Source: Prevotella intermedia ATCC 25611 = DSM 20706
GTDB taxonomy: Bacteria; Bacteroidota; Bacteroidia; Bacteroidales; Bacteroidaceae
DNA: 64,000 nucleotides
Reading direction: 5' to 3'
NCBI RefSeq assembly: GCF_001953955.1
Contig: NZ_CP019300.1
Span: 1,488,001-1,552,000 of the forward strand
The position numbers were made by a program, and so were the translations under genes. Positions 35,079 to 43,027 of the stretch are shown piece after piece; the first letter of the stretch is position 1; each line of letters begins with the position of its first letter. The notes below the pieces were generated by a model. It worked only from the letters and a program-made list of their open reading frames with translations. It was not told where the DNA came from and ran no database searches.

Positions 35079-35639
35079 ATGCTGAAAAAACTTGCTTCAT
35101 GGCTTCTTTACAAGCGTATGAAATGGAAAAAGGAAGTAACTGTCGACTTCCCCGATAAGTTTATTATATGCCTTGCTCCACACACTAGCAACTGGGACTT
35201 CCTTATCGGACTGCTTTACAGCAGGGCTGAAGGCATAAAGAGCAACTTCTTAATGAAGAAAGAGTGGTTCTTTTGGCCTTTGGGAATATTGTTTAAAAGA
35301 ATGGGAGGCATACCTGTTTTCAGAAGCAAGCACACCAGTATGACCGACCATTTAGCTGAACATGCGGTAAAAGCAGACTCTTTTGGATTGTGTATTACTC
35401 CTGAAGGGACACGTTCACTAAATCCCGAATGGAAGAAAGGCTTTTATTATATAGCATTAAAAGCTAATATTCCTATCTTTCTTTATGGATTGGACTACAA
35501 ACAAAAGACCATTGTATGCAACCAATCTATTGTGCCAAGTGGAGATATTGAGGAGGATATGAAAACTATTAAACTGTATTTTAAAGACTTCAAAGGCAAA
35601 CACCCAGAGTTGTTTACCATAGGAGAAATAAAAGAATGA
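35079..35639 (+). CDS. 1-acyl-glycerol-phosphate acyltransferase-like (PlsC family)
   Basis: Transfers an acyl chain to a lipid acceptor at the inner membrane. The 186-residue protein has the PlsC active-site motif HTSNWD (HX4D, about residue 34) and the substrate-binding PEGTRS (about 110). It is shorter than PlsC proper and has no clear transmembrane helix, so it belongs to the small soluble-like acyltransferases of Bacteroidota. Acceptor unknown: lysophosphatidic acid or a glycine/serine lipid are possible. It follows the 90-residue gene by one base and overlaps the next gene by 4 bases (ATGA). Confidence 0.88.
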   Translation: MLKKLASWLLYKRMKWKKEVTVDFPDKFIICLAPHTSNWDFLIGLLYSRAEGIKSNFLMKKEWFFWPLGILFKRMGGIPVFRSKHTSMTDHLAEHAVKADSFGLCITPEGTRSLNPEWKKGFYYIALKANIPIFLYGLDYKQKTIVCNQSIVPSGDIEEDMKTIKLYFKDFKGKHPELFTIGEIKE

Positions 35640-38233
35640 TGAAGAAACTTTTGACTCTCATACTGTGTACTATATTTTTTTGGAACGGATTTGCCCAAAC
35701 AAATAAAACAGTATGGGGGAAATCTGAATATAAAGGAAAGCCATGGGTAGAGAATGTTTCTCGTCCAAACACTATAACAGACGGATTGAATGGCAGACAT
35801 TTTTCGATTTGGTCATCGCATGGTCGTTATTACGATGCGAATAAAGGAGTCTGGAAATGGCAACGCCCTAATCTTTTCGGAACCACAGAAGACTTATACA
35901 CACAAACCATTGTAATTCCCTACCTTTTCCCAATGTTGGAGAATGCAGGTGCTGTTGTTGTTTCGCCTCGTGAGCGCGATTGGCAGAAACAGGAAGTTAT
36001 AGTGGATAACGACAACCCAAGAGCAAATGGTAAAGCTACTTATCAGGAAGTAAACAATAAAAAGAAATGGGGAGCTGCTATTGGTTCAGGCTTCGCATTT
36101 CATCAAGGTACATACGCAGACAGCGAAAATCCATTCGTAGCAGGCTCTGCCCGACAAATAAAATCAAGGAAACGAAACAGCAAACTCAGTCATATTTCCT
36201 ATCAACCCATTATTCCCGAAGACGGAAACTATGCTGTTTATGTAAGCTACAAAACTGTTAAGAAGAGCGTAGACGACGCTGAATATATTGTTTTTCATAA
36301 AGGACAAGAAACTCGTTTCCACGTAAATCAACAAATGGGAGGCGGTACTTGGGTATATCTCGGTACGTTCGCATTCGACAAAGGTTGCAATATCTACAAC
36401 CGTGTAGTACTGACCAACCGCAGCAAGCGCAGAGGTTTTGTTACCGCAGATGCTGTTCGCTTTGGTGGCGGTATGGGAAACATTGTTCGAGGAGGACAAG
36501 TCAGTGGCTTGCCCCGCATGCTTGAGGGCGCAAGATACTACACGCAATGGGCTGGTGCACCTCGCAATGTAGTCAGTAAAAGCAACGGAACCAACGATTA
36601 CAACGACGATATAAACACACGTTCGCTTTATACAAACTGGCTTGCAGGCGGTTCTCCCTATATTCCTAATAAGGAAGGACTGAGGGTTCCAATAGAATTG
36701 ACGTTAGGCGTGCATAGCGATGCTGGCGTGAAAGCTGACGGAACTACGGTTGGAACATTGTCTATTTGTACTACACAACAAGGAAATCCTACATTGGGGA
36801 CAGGACTTTCACGCAATGCTTCTCAAGTTTTTGCCAACCAACTCGTAACAAATGCAAAGCGAGACATCGAAGGTACATTCAAGAAAGTATGGAACACGCG
36901 TGGCGTAAAAGACGCTAATTACAGCGAAACACGCTTGCCCGAAGTCCCATCGGCAATTATAGAGACACTTTCGCATCAGAATTTTGGCGATATGAGGTTA
37001 GGACAAGACCCTAATTTTAAGTTCACGCTTGCACGTTCCATTTACAAAAGCATTCTCCGCTATACGGCATCGCTTCATAAAAGACCATACATTGTTCAGC
37101 CATTAGCCCCCGACAACTTTAGAATAGAATACGTTTCAAAAGACAAGGTGCGCTTGAAGTGGAACGGAGTAAACGACCCTTTAGAGCCAACGGCAAAGCC
37201 AACATCGTACAATATATATATGGCAACAGGCACAAGCGGCTTCGACAACGGTATAAATGTTAATGGTAATTCATACGAAATAACATTAGAACCAAACGTA
37301 TTGTACAACTTCAGGGTTACAGCGTGCAACCACGGAGGAGAGAGTTTCCCAACAGAAGTATTGTCGGCATACCATAAAGAAGGTGCAAAACAGACCATCT
37401 TGATAGTAAATGGTTTCCATCGCCTTTCCTCACCTGCCATTATTGACAATGATACGGAGCAAGGTTTCAACCTCGAAGCTGACCCAGGGGTAAGCTATGG
37501 CGTAACTGCGGGCTGGAATGGCAGACAAAGCAACTTCGATAGAACGCAGTTCGGCAAGGAAGGTCCTTCGGCTTTAGGCTTTGGAGGCGACGAACTTGCA
37601 GGGCTATTCATAGCAGGCAACAGCTTCGATTATGTGAGAACGCACGCCGAAGCAATTGCAACCAGTGGTAAATATAACATTGTGAGTTGTTCAAGCAAAG
37701 CAATTGAGAACGGCTATGTCAAACTTGAAAAGTATGCGCTCGTAGACTTGGCGTTGGGATTAGAGAAAAACGACGGGCACAGCCTTTACTTCTACAAGGC
37801 TCTCCGCCCTAATATGCAAACCCAAATAGCAAACTATCTAAACCGTGGTGGCAGAGTTTTTGCAAACGGTGCATACCTTGCCACCGATATGACGAGCAGC
37901 AACGAGCAGGAATGGCTTGCCAGATTCTTTAAGGTTTCAGCTGCGGGAAGCAACCAAAACAATTACAATGCGACTATCAATGGCTTAGGTTTACAATTCG
38001 ATATATACAGAACTATGAACGAGCAGCACTACGGTGCTTATTCGCCCGACATACTTCAGCCTTCAGGTTCTGCATTTAGCGCAATGACGTATGCCGACAA
38101 CACAAGTGCAGCAGTAGCCTATAAAGGTACCGACTTTCGCACTTTCGTTATGGCATTTCCATTCGAATGCATCAAGAACAGAGAGGTACGCAATAGGATT
38201 ATGCGAGGCATCATAGCCTACTTGTTGAATTAA
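35636..38233 (+). CDS. Exported golvesin-domain / amidase-like protein
   Basis: An 865-residue secreted protein with signal peptide MKKLLTLILCTIFFWNGFAQ. Residues about 140-285 form a golvesin-like sandwich (LSHISYQPIIPEDGNYAVYV, then RGFVTADAVRFGGGMGN). Around 350-470 there is an amidase-3-like region with ELTLGVHSDAG and the late motif AIIETLSHQNFGDMRLGQDP. A fibronectin type III-like domain (about 495-580) and a C-terminal Rossmann-like domain follow. Bacteroidota homologues are often named xanthan lyase without evidence. A cell-wall amidase role is the better reading of the motifs, but the zinc ligands are incompletely visible to me. It overlaps the acyltransferase gene by 4 bases. Confidence 0.78.
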   Translation: MMKKLLTLILCTIFFWNGFAQTNKTVWGKSEYKGKPWVENVSRPNTITDGLNGRHFSIWSSHGRYYDANKGVWKWQRPNLFGTTEDLYTQTIVIPYLFPMLENAGAVVVSPRERDWQKQEVIVDNDNPRANGKATYQEVNNKKKWGAAIGSGFAFHQGTYADSENPFVAGSARQIKSRKRNSKLSHISYQPIIPEDGNYAVYVSYKTVKKSVDDAEYIVFHKGQETRFHVNQQMGGGTWVYLGTFAFDKGCNIYNRVVLTNRSKRRGFVTADAVRFGGGMGNIVRGGQVSGLPRMLEGARYYTQWAGAPRNVVSKSNGTNDYNDDINTRSLYTNWLAGGSPYIPNKEGLRVPIELTLGVHSDAGVKADGTTVGTLSICTTQQGNPTLGTGLSRNASQVFANQLVTNAKRDIEGTFKKVWNTRGVKDANYSETRLPEVPSAIIETLSHQNFGDMRLGQDPNFKFTLARSIYKSILRYTASLHKRPYIVQPLAPDNFRIEYVSKDKVRLKWNGVNDPLEPTAKPTSYNIYMATGTSGFDNGINVNGNSYEITLEPNVLYNFRVTACNHGGESFPTEVLSAYHKEGAKQTILIVNGFHRLSSPAIIDNDTEQGFNLEADPGVSYGVTAGWNGRQSNFDRTQFGKEGPSALGFGGDELAGLFIAGNSFDYVRTHAEAIATSGKYNIVSCSSKAIENGYVKLEKYALVDLALGLEKNDGHSLYFYKALRPNMQTQIANYLNRGGRVFANGAYLATDMTSSNEQEWLARFFKVSAAGSNQNNYNATINGLGLQFDIYRTMNEQHYGAYSPDILQPSGSAFSAMTYADNTSAAVAYKGTDFRTFVMAFPFECIKNREVRNRIMRGIIAYLLN

Positions 38234-38278
38234 CAAGGTGTCAATACCGAAGTTGAACATAAATAAAAACGAAGGATT

Positions 38279-38623
38279 ATGCACAAAATTCAAGCAAATA
38301 CATCTGGCACGAGAAGCATAGAGGTTAGCAACACGCACCTTGCAACCTTACAAAAATATTCGTTGTTATCCAATCTTATCGATTCTAACGGAGTGGTAGA
38401 CGAAGTTGTGCTCGATAAACTGAAATTGAATGTACGCAGTTTGTTGGAGTCAGAAGCAGGGAAAGACAAAGAACTGCTCGACCTATGCTTAGATGTGATT
38501 TACCATCAGAATATGAAAGCATTGGGACTGAAGAATCTTGTAGACCTTTACAAACAATATAGCAAAGAACAGAAGTCTGAAGAACAACCCAAAGAAGGGC
38601 AAATTGAAGGAAGCGCATCATAG
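38279..38623 (+). CDS. Small hypothetical protein
   Basis: A 114-residue soluble protein of unknown function, mainly helical, with a charged, Glu/Lys/Gln-rich tail (KQYSKEQKSEEQPKEGQIEG). No motif or family is recognised. It follows the golvesin/amidase gene by 45 bases and precedes the TGACGTCA array. Consistent codon use and position argue that it is real. Confidence 0.65.
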   Translation: MHKIQANTSGTRSIEVSNTHLATLQKYSLLSNLIDSNGVVDEVVLDKLKLNVRSLLESEAGKDKELLDLCLDVIYHQNMKALGLKNLVDLYKQYSKEQKSEEQPKEGQIEGSAS

Positions 38624-38660
38624 GGTTTTCCGCCCCACTTTTTAGGTGTTCAGAAAAATA

Positions 38661-38712
38661 TGACGTCATTTTCAAGCAAATATGACGTCATATTTGACCA
38701 AATATGACGTCA
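38661..38712. repeat. Phased array of three TGACGTCA palindromes, 22-bp pitch (array 3)
   Basis: Perfect 8-bp palindromes TGACGTCA begin at 38661, 38683 and 38705, exactly 22 bp apart; the second and third are embedded in a longer palindrome AAATATGACGTCATATTT. The array lies in the 182-bp gap before the YgiQ-type gene. It has the same pitch as the TACACGTA arrays but a different core. Confidence 0.92.
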
Positions 38713-38805
38713 TATTTTTTATTCTGTCCTATCATATAGAAATATCGTATACATTTTAACGTGTTTTCCATAGGGCAAACAGAAATTTAAAAGAGGTAAC
38801 ATAAT

Positions 38806-40887
38806 TTGAGTAACAATAGACCAACAAGAAGGCAAAACAAAGCGACACAAGTCCAAAACACAAAGCCTTCGCGAAAAGATTCAAGCACAGGAGAACAAAA
38901 GAACAAAGAGCACGAAGTTCGAACAACAACCTCACGCTTTATGCTCACCGACTTTCTGCCTACTACGAAGAAAGAGGTGGAGCTAAGGAAATGGAACGAA
39001 TTAGACGTCATTCTGTTTTCTGCCGATGCCTATATAGACCACCCAGCCTTTGGTGCTGCCGTCATAGGGCGCACCTTGGAAGCCGCAGGCTACCGCGTTG
39101 CCATTGTTCCGCAACCTGATTGGCACGGCGATTTCCGAGATTTCAAGAAGTTAGGACGTCCACGTTTATACTTTGGCATTTCTGCCGGTGCAATGGACTC
39201 AATGGTAAACAAGTACACCGCCAACAAACGTTTACGCTCCGAAGATGCCTATTCACCCGACGGACGCCACGACCTGCGCCCCGAATACCCTTCCATAGTG
39301 TATTCTAAAATCCTTCGCCAACTTTATCCTGACGTGCCTATCGTATTGGGAGGCATCGAAGCATCGTTGCGCCGACTGAGCCATTACGACTATTGGAAAG
39401 ACAGCCTTCGCAAGAGTGTGCTATGCGATTCGGGTGCCGACGTCATTATTTATGGTATGGGCGAAAAGCAAATCGTCAGCATTGCGCAAGAATTAGAGAG
39501 TGGCAGAAACATTAAGGACATAAAGGAAATACCACAAATAGCCTATCTTTGCAAGAAAGCAGAAATACCAGAAGGCATCAAGACTGACGACATTGTGCTG
39601 CACTCGCACGAAGAATGCCTGCACAACAAGAAGTTTCAGTCGGAAAACTTCAGACACATCGAAGAGGAATCGAACAAGAAACACGCTCAACGCATATTGC
39701 AAGAAGTAGACGGACAATACATCGTGGTGAATCCTCCCTACCCTACAATGAGTACGGCGGAGGTAGATGCGGCTTACGATTTGCCTTACACACGAGAGCC
39801 ACACCCCAAATACAAGGGCAAGGTGATACCTGCTTACGAAATGATTAAGTTCAGTGTGAACATTCACCGAGGCTGTTTTGGTGGTTGCGCATTCTGCACA
39901 ATATCAGCTCATCAAGGTAAATTCATAGCAAGCCGCTCAAAGGAGAGTATTCTGAAAGAAGTGAAACAGGTAATACAGATGCCCGATTTCAAAGGCTATC
40001 TGTCAGACTTAGGCGGGCCTTCTGCCAATATGTACGGTATGGCAGGAAAGAACCAAAAGGCTTGCGAACATTGCAAACGACCCAGTTGCATACACCCGGG
40101 AATATGTCCGAACCTGAATACAGACCATTCCAAACTGCTCGAAATTTACAGAGCAGTAGACGCGCTGCCTGGCATTAAGAAAAGTTTTATTGGCTCGGGA
40201 GTGCGCTACGACTTGCTGCTGCACGACAGCAAAGACGAGAAAGCCAATCAATCGGCACGTGAATATACACGCGAATTGATAAAAAAACACGTGAGCGGAC
40301 GACTTAAAATTGCACCTGAGCACACGTCAGACCGTGTTCTGCAACTTATGCGCAAGCCTTCGTTCAAGCAGTTTTACCAATTCAAACGCATATTCGACAG
40401 GATAAACAAGGAAGAAAACCTGCGCCAGCAAATTATTCCTTACTTTATTTCGTCGCACCCTGGCTGCAAGGAAGAAGATATGGCAGAACTTGCAGTGATT
40501 ACAAAAGACCTTGACTTTCACTTGGAACAAGTGCAAGACTTCACGCCAACGCCTATGACGGTTTCCACCGAAGCGTGGTATTCGGGCTACGACCCCTACA
40601 CGCTTGAGCCCATATTCTCGGCAAAGACTCCTCACGAGAAGCTGGCACAGCGTCAATTCTTCTTTTGGTACAAACCCGAAGAGCGGAAAAACATTGAACG
40701 CGAACTGAAACGGATAGGCAGAAGCGACCTTATAGGAAAACTATACGACAACAAACCTTTCCACGGAAAGGTGAACTACGCCCCTAAAGCCATAGGAAGC
40801 AGCCCTGCCGACGACAAGAGAAGTCGCCGAAAAAAGCCGTACAAGCAAAACGATAATTGGAACAAGGGGAAGAAGAACAGAAGATAA
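38806..40887 (+). CDS. YgiQ-family radical SAM protein
   Basis: A 693-residue radical SAM enzyme of the YgiQ family. It has an N-terminal B12-binding-like segment (FMLTDFLPTTKKE, then LDVILFSADAYIDHPAFGAAVIGR), the 4Fe-4S motif CFGGCAFCTISAHQG (CxxxCxxC, about residue 345-360) and the family motif GPSANMYGM. The reaction is unknown for the whole family. The start is uncertain: a TTG at 38806 has an AGAGG sequence at the right distance and gives a basic 45-residue N-terminal tail, while the first ATG is at 38941. The C-terminus is also basic (RRKKPYKQNDNWNKGKKNRR), suggesting contact with nucleic acid. Confidence 0.92.
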   Translation: MSNNRPTRRQNKATQVQNTKPSRKDSSTGEQKNKEHEVRTTTSRFMLTDFLPTTKKEVELRKWNELDVILFSADAYIDHPAFGAAVIGRTLEAAGYRVAIVPQPDWHGDFRDFKKLGRPRLYFGISAGAMDSMVNKYTANKRLRSEDAYSPDGRHDLRPEYPSIVYSKILRQLYPDVPIVLGGIEASLRRLSHYDYWKDSLRKSVLCDSGADVIIYGMGEKQIVSIAQELESGRNIKDIKEIPQIAYLCKKAEIPEGIKTDDIVLHSHEECLHNKKFQSENFRHIEEESNKKHAQRILQEVDGQYIVVNPPYPTMSTAEVDAAYDLPYTREPHPKYKGKVIPAYEMIKFSVNIHRGCFGGCAFCTISAHQGKFIASRSKESILKEVKQVIQMPDFKGYLSDLGGPSANMYGMAGKNQKACEHCKRPSCIHPGICPNLNTDHSKLLEIYRAVDALPGIKKSFIGSGVRYDLLLHDSKDEKANQSAREYTRELIKKHVSGRLKIAPEHTSDRVLQLMRKPSFKQFYQFKRIFDRINKEENLRQQIIPYFISSHPGCKEEDMAELAVITKDLDFHLEQVQDFTPTPMTVSTEAWYSGYDPYTLEPIFSAKTPHEKLAQRQFFFWYKPEERKNIERELKRIGRSDLIGKLYDNKPFHGKVNYAPKAIGSSPADDKRSRRKKPYKQNDNWNKGKKNRR

Positions 40888-40949
40888 TTAAAAGAGAAAT
40901 ACTGTCTGTTTCACTACAAACAGGCATACTACAATAGAATACAAAGACA

Positions 40950-41594
40950 ATGAAAGAATTTGAAACGTATGTTTTCGACTTGGACGGTACACTCCTCGAA
41001 ACATTGAAAGACTTAGCTGCAAGTACCAACTACGCTTTACGAACACACAATATGCCCGAACATTCGATAGAAGATGTTAGAATGTTTGTGGGCAACGGCG
41101 TAAAAAAACTAATGGAAAGGGCAATTCCAAACGGCATCGAAAATCCACAGTTCGAAGACGTTTACGCTACATTCCGCCAACATTATCTGGAACACAACCT
41201 CGACACCACCAAACCATACGAGGGTATTCCCGAACTACTTGCCGAACTGAAGGCACGTGGAAAGAAACTCGCCATTGTGAGCAACAAGTTTTATGCTGCC
41301 ACACAAGAACTTGCCCGACACTTCTTTCCCGACACCATCGAAGTGGCTATTGGCGATCGAGAAAATATAAAGAAGAAGCCAGCACCCGACACCGTGATAG
41401 AAGCCTTGCGCCAATTAGGAGCATCGAAAGAAACAGCGGTGTATATTGGCGACAGCGATGTAGACATTATGACTGCCAAAAACTGCGATATGCCTTGCGC
41501 CAGCGTGCTATGGGGATTTCGCGACAAGAAGTTCCTAACCGAGCATGGTGCTACTTTCTTCGTTGAAAAGCCGTCCCAACTACTTCCCGATTGA
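40950..41594 (+). CDS. HAD-family hydrolase, phosphoglycolate phosphatase-like
   Basis: A 214-residue HAD phosphatase with motif I FDLDGTLLETLKDL (residues 9-22), a four-helix cap of the Gph/PGP type, motif II IVSNK (about 110) and motifs III/IV KKPAPDTVIEAL and YIGDSDVDIMTAKN. The likely substrate is phosphoglycolate, a by-product of DNA 3'-end repair, though HAD specificities are broad. It lies 62 bases after the YgiQ gene and is closed by a strong terminator. Confidence 0.88.
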   Translation: MKEFETYVFDLDGTLLETLKDLAASTNYALRTHNMPEHSIEDVRMFVGNGVKKLMERAIPNGIENPQFEDVYATFRQHYLEHNLDTTKPYEGIPELLAELKARGKKLAIVSNKFYAATQELARHFFPDTIEVAIGDRENIKKKPAPDTVIEALRQLGASKETAVYIGDSDVDIMTAKNCDMPCASVLWGFRDKKFLTEHGATFFVEKPSQLLPD

Positions 41595-41622
41595 TATAGC
41601 ATTAGGAAGAATTTACTCATTC

Positions 41623-41656
41623 ATACCCTCCTTTTTCTTATCAAAAAGGAGGGTAT
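41623..41656 (+). terminator. Terminator after the HAD phosphatase gene
   Basis: A 14-bp stem (ATACCCTCCTTTTT with AAAAAGGAGGGTAT) followed by ATTTTTTTG; a classic intrinsic terminator 28 bases past the stop. Confidence 0.9.
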
Positions 41657-41689
41657 ATTTTTTTGTTTTCTTCAATCTGCTGAATTTTC

Positions 41690-41763
41690 TACGTGTATGG
41701 AAGAAATTACTTACGTGTAAATAAATTCTTCCATACACGTAGAAAAATATTTATTTACACGTA
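41690..41763. repeat. Phased array of four TACACGTA boxes, 22-bp pitch (array 2)
   Basis: Boxes at 41690 and 41712 (TACGTGTA) and at 41734 and 41756 (TACACGTA), again exactly 22 bp apart, two in each orientation. The halves make a perfect 17-bp inverted repeat, CTACGTGTATGGAAGAA (41689-41705) against 41726-41742, so even a spacer is mirrored. The last spacer (GAAAAATATTTATT) and the following AATAATTT equal those of array 1. It lies in the 446-bp gap between two convergent genes; the rest of that gap holds the two terminators and nothing else I can support. Confidence 0.92.
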
Positions 41764-41964
41764 AATAATTTCGCAAACATATTGTAAAACGATGCAAAGC
41801 ATTCGTTTTTGAAATGTAAAACACTAACTATCAGACAACTAAAAACTTTAAGCAGAATACAAAATCTTGGACTACATAAAAGCAAAGCAAAAAGGAAACA
41901 TTCATGAATCTGTATGAGCGTGAAGCGAGAGAGAAACGTATGGTTTGCCAATATACTGAAAAGG

Positions 41965-42008
41965 AAAAGAGGATATGTCAAAAATGAGCTTTTGGCATAT
42001 CCTCTTTT
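41965..42008 (-). terminator. Terminator after the acidic-tail gene
   Basis: A 13-bp stem (AAAAGAGGATATG with CATATCCTCTTTT) around an 18-base loop, 33 bases past the stop of the gene at 42041 on the minus strand; it could also act on plus-strand transcripts. Confidence 0.75.
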
Positions 42009-42040
42009 CTGTGCATCGCACATCTATAAAATTTTAAAAC

Positions 42041-42853
42041 TTAGAAATCATCATCAGTAATATCTTCCGCTTGTATGTCTAAATCTTCGGGGGTGGCATC
42101 GAAAGTAGTTCTGTAACTTTCTTCTATGAATTTATCGTCGTCGAACGAATCATCATCGTTGTCGTCGTCATTGTCTTTTGGGAAATCCTCATCATCGTCG
42201 TTATCGTCAAATTCACCCTTACTTACGACAGGTGTTTGCATATCCATATCGTCGAAATCCATATCAATATCCTCGGGTATGTCGGCTATCTCCTTTACGA
42301 AAATAGCTTCCGTCCAGCCACCTTTGTTTATTTCGAGCACCTCGTAACCTTCAGCAACCTTCTTTTCGTACAAGCCTCCGCTCTTCTTCAAACGGGCAGT
42401 TGGCAGCGTTGTCGTAGTTACTTCAAAAGCACCAAGAATAATGTCTTGAACGTTTTTGTCCAGACTCTCCCAGCCACCGCCGAAATTTCCCTCGAGCACA
42501 TCTATGATTTTCCTTGCCGAAATGCGGTGTATGTTGTCCTTTGTAAGGTCAGAGATGCGGTTGATAGGCTTTTTCTTTATCGCCCATTTCACAACCGTGC
42601 TGTCGTCTAACTTAATTTGTCCAATTTTGTAGCCACGTTCTTCGTACTTGGCAATAACCTCAGGTCTGTCCACTTTCACTTCTTCGAGGGTAAAAGCACT
42701 CTTGATAACATCAAGATAATGGTTCTCATTATCCTTCAAATCAGCATCGCGCTCAGCCTGACTCCATAAGCGAAACACATCGTTCTCCTGTATATCCCAG
42801 ACGGTAGACTTCGTTAAATTTTTTAATGATAGTGATTTTCCTTGTCGCTTCAT
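42041..42853 (-). CDS. Hypothetical protein with long Asp-rich C-terminal tail
   Basis: A 270-residue cytoplasmic protein. Residues 1-185 are a globular part (KNLTKSTVWDIQENDVFRLW, then FGGGWESLDKNVQDIILGAF and KVAEGYEVLEINKGGWTEAIF). Residues 190-270 are strongly acidic with runs such as DDNDDDEDF and DNDDDNDDDSFDDDKF. The N-terminal 20 residues are basic. No family is recognised. Acidic tails of this kind often mimic nucleic acid or bind basic proteins, which would be an inference here. It has a good promoter and a terminator of its own, so it is a single-gene unit. Confidence 0.8.
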   Translation of the reverse strand: MKRQGKSLSLKNLTKSTVWDIQENDVFRLWSQAERDADLKDNENHYLDVIKSAFTLEEVKVDRPEVIAKYEERGYKIGQIKLDDSTVVKWAIKKKPINRISDLTKDNIHRISARKIIDVLEGNFGGGWESLDKNVQDIILGAFEVTTTTLPTARLKKSGGLYEKKVAEGYEVLEINKGGWTEAIFVKEIADIPEDIDMDFDDMDMQTPVVSKGEFDDNDDDEDFPKDNDDDNDDDSFDDDKFIEESYRTTFDATPEDLDIQAEDITDDDF

Positions 42854-42892
42854 ATTCTTTTTATTAACAATACAATATTATAGATAGTGGTG

Positions 42893-42923
42893 CAAAAGTA
42901 AATACTAAAAACTGAACCTGCAA
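42893..42923 (-). promoter_or_regulatory. Promoter of the acidic-tail gene
   Basis: On the minus strand TTG (42921-42923), 20 bases, then TACTTTTG (42893-42900), 40 bases before the start codon. Confidence 0.75.
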
Positions 42924-42971
42924 GAAAATTATAGTAAAAATAAATCTGCAATGAAAAATCGAGCAAAGTGG

Positions 42972-43002
42972 TTGGAATAATGAAATAGATTTCTTAACTT
43001 TG
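42972..43002 (+). promoter_or_regulatory. Promoter of the rarA operon
   Basis: TTG at 42972-42974 and TAACTTTG at 42995-43002, 20 bases apart, 26 bases before the rarA start. It lies back to back with the promoter at 42893. Confidence 0.8.
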
Positions 43003-43027
43003 CATATACACACTTACATCGTACGGA

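Noticed and set aside
41751..42023. A 90-codon minus-strand frame in the gap between the HAD phosphatase and the acidic-tail gene
   Set aside because: It runs through the phased array and a terminator hairpin and looks like chance in A/T-rich DNA.
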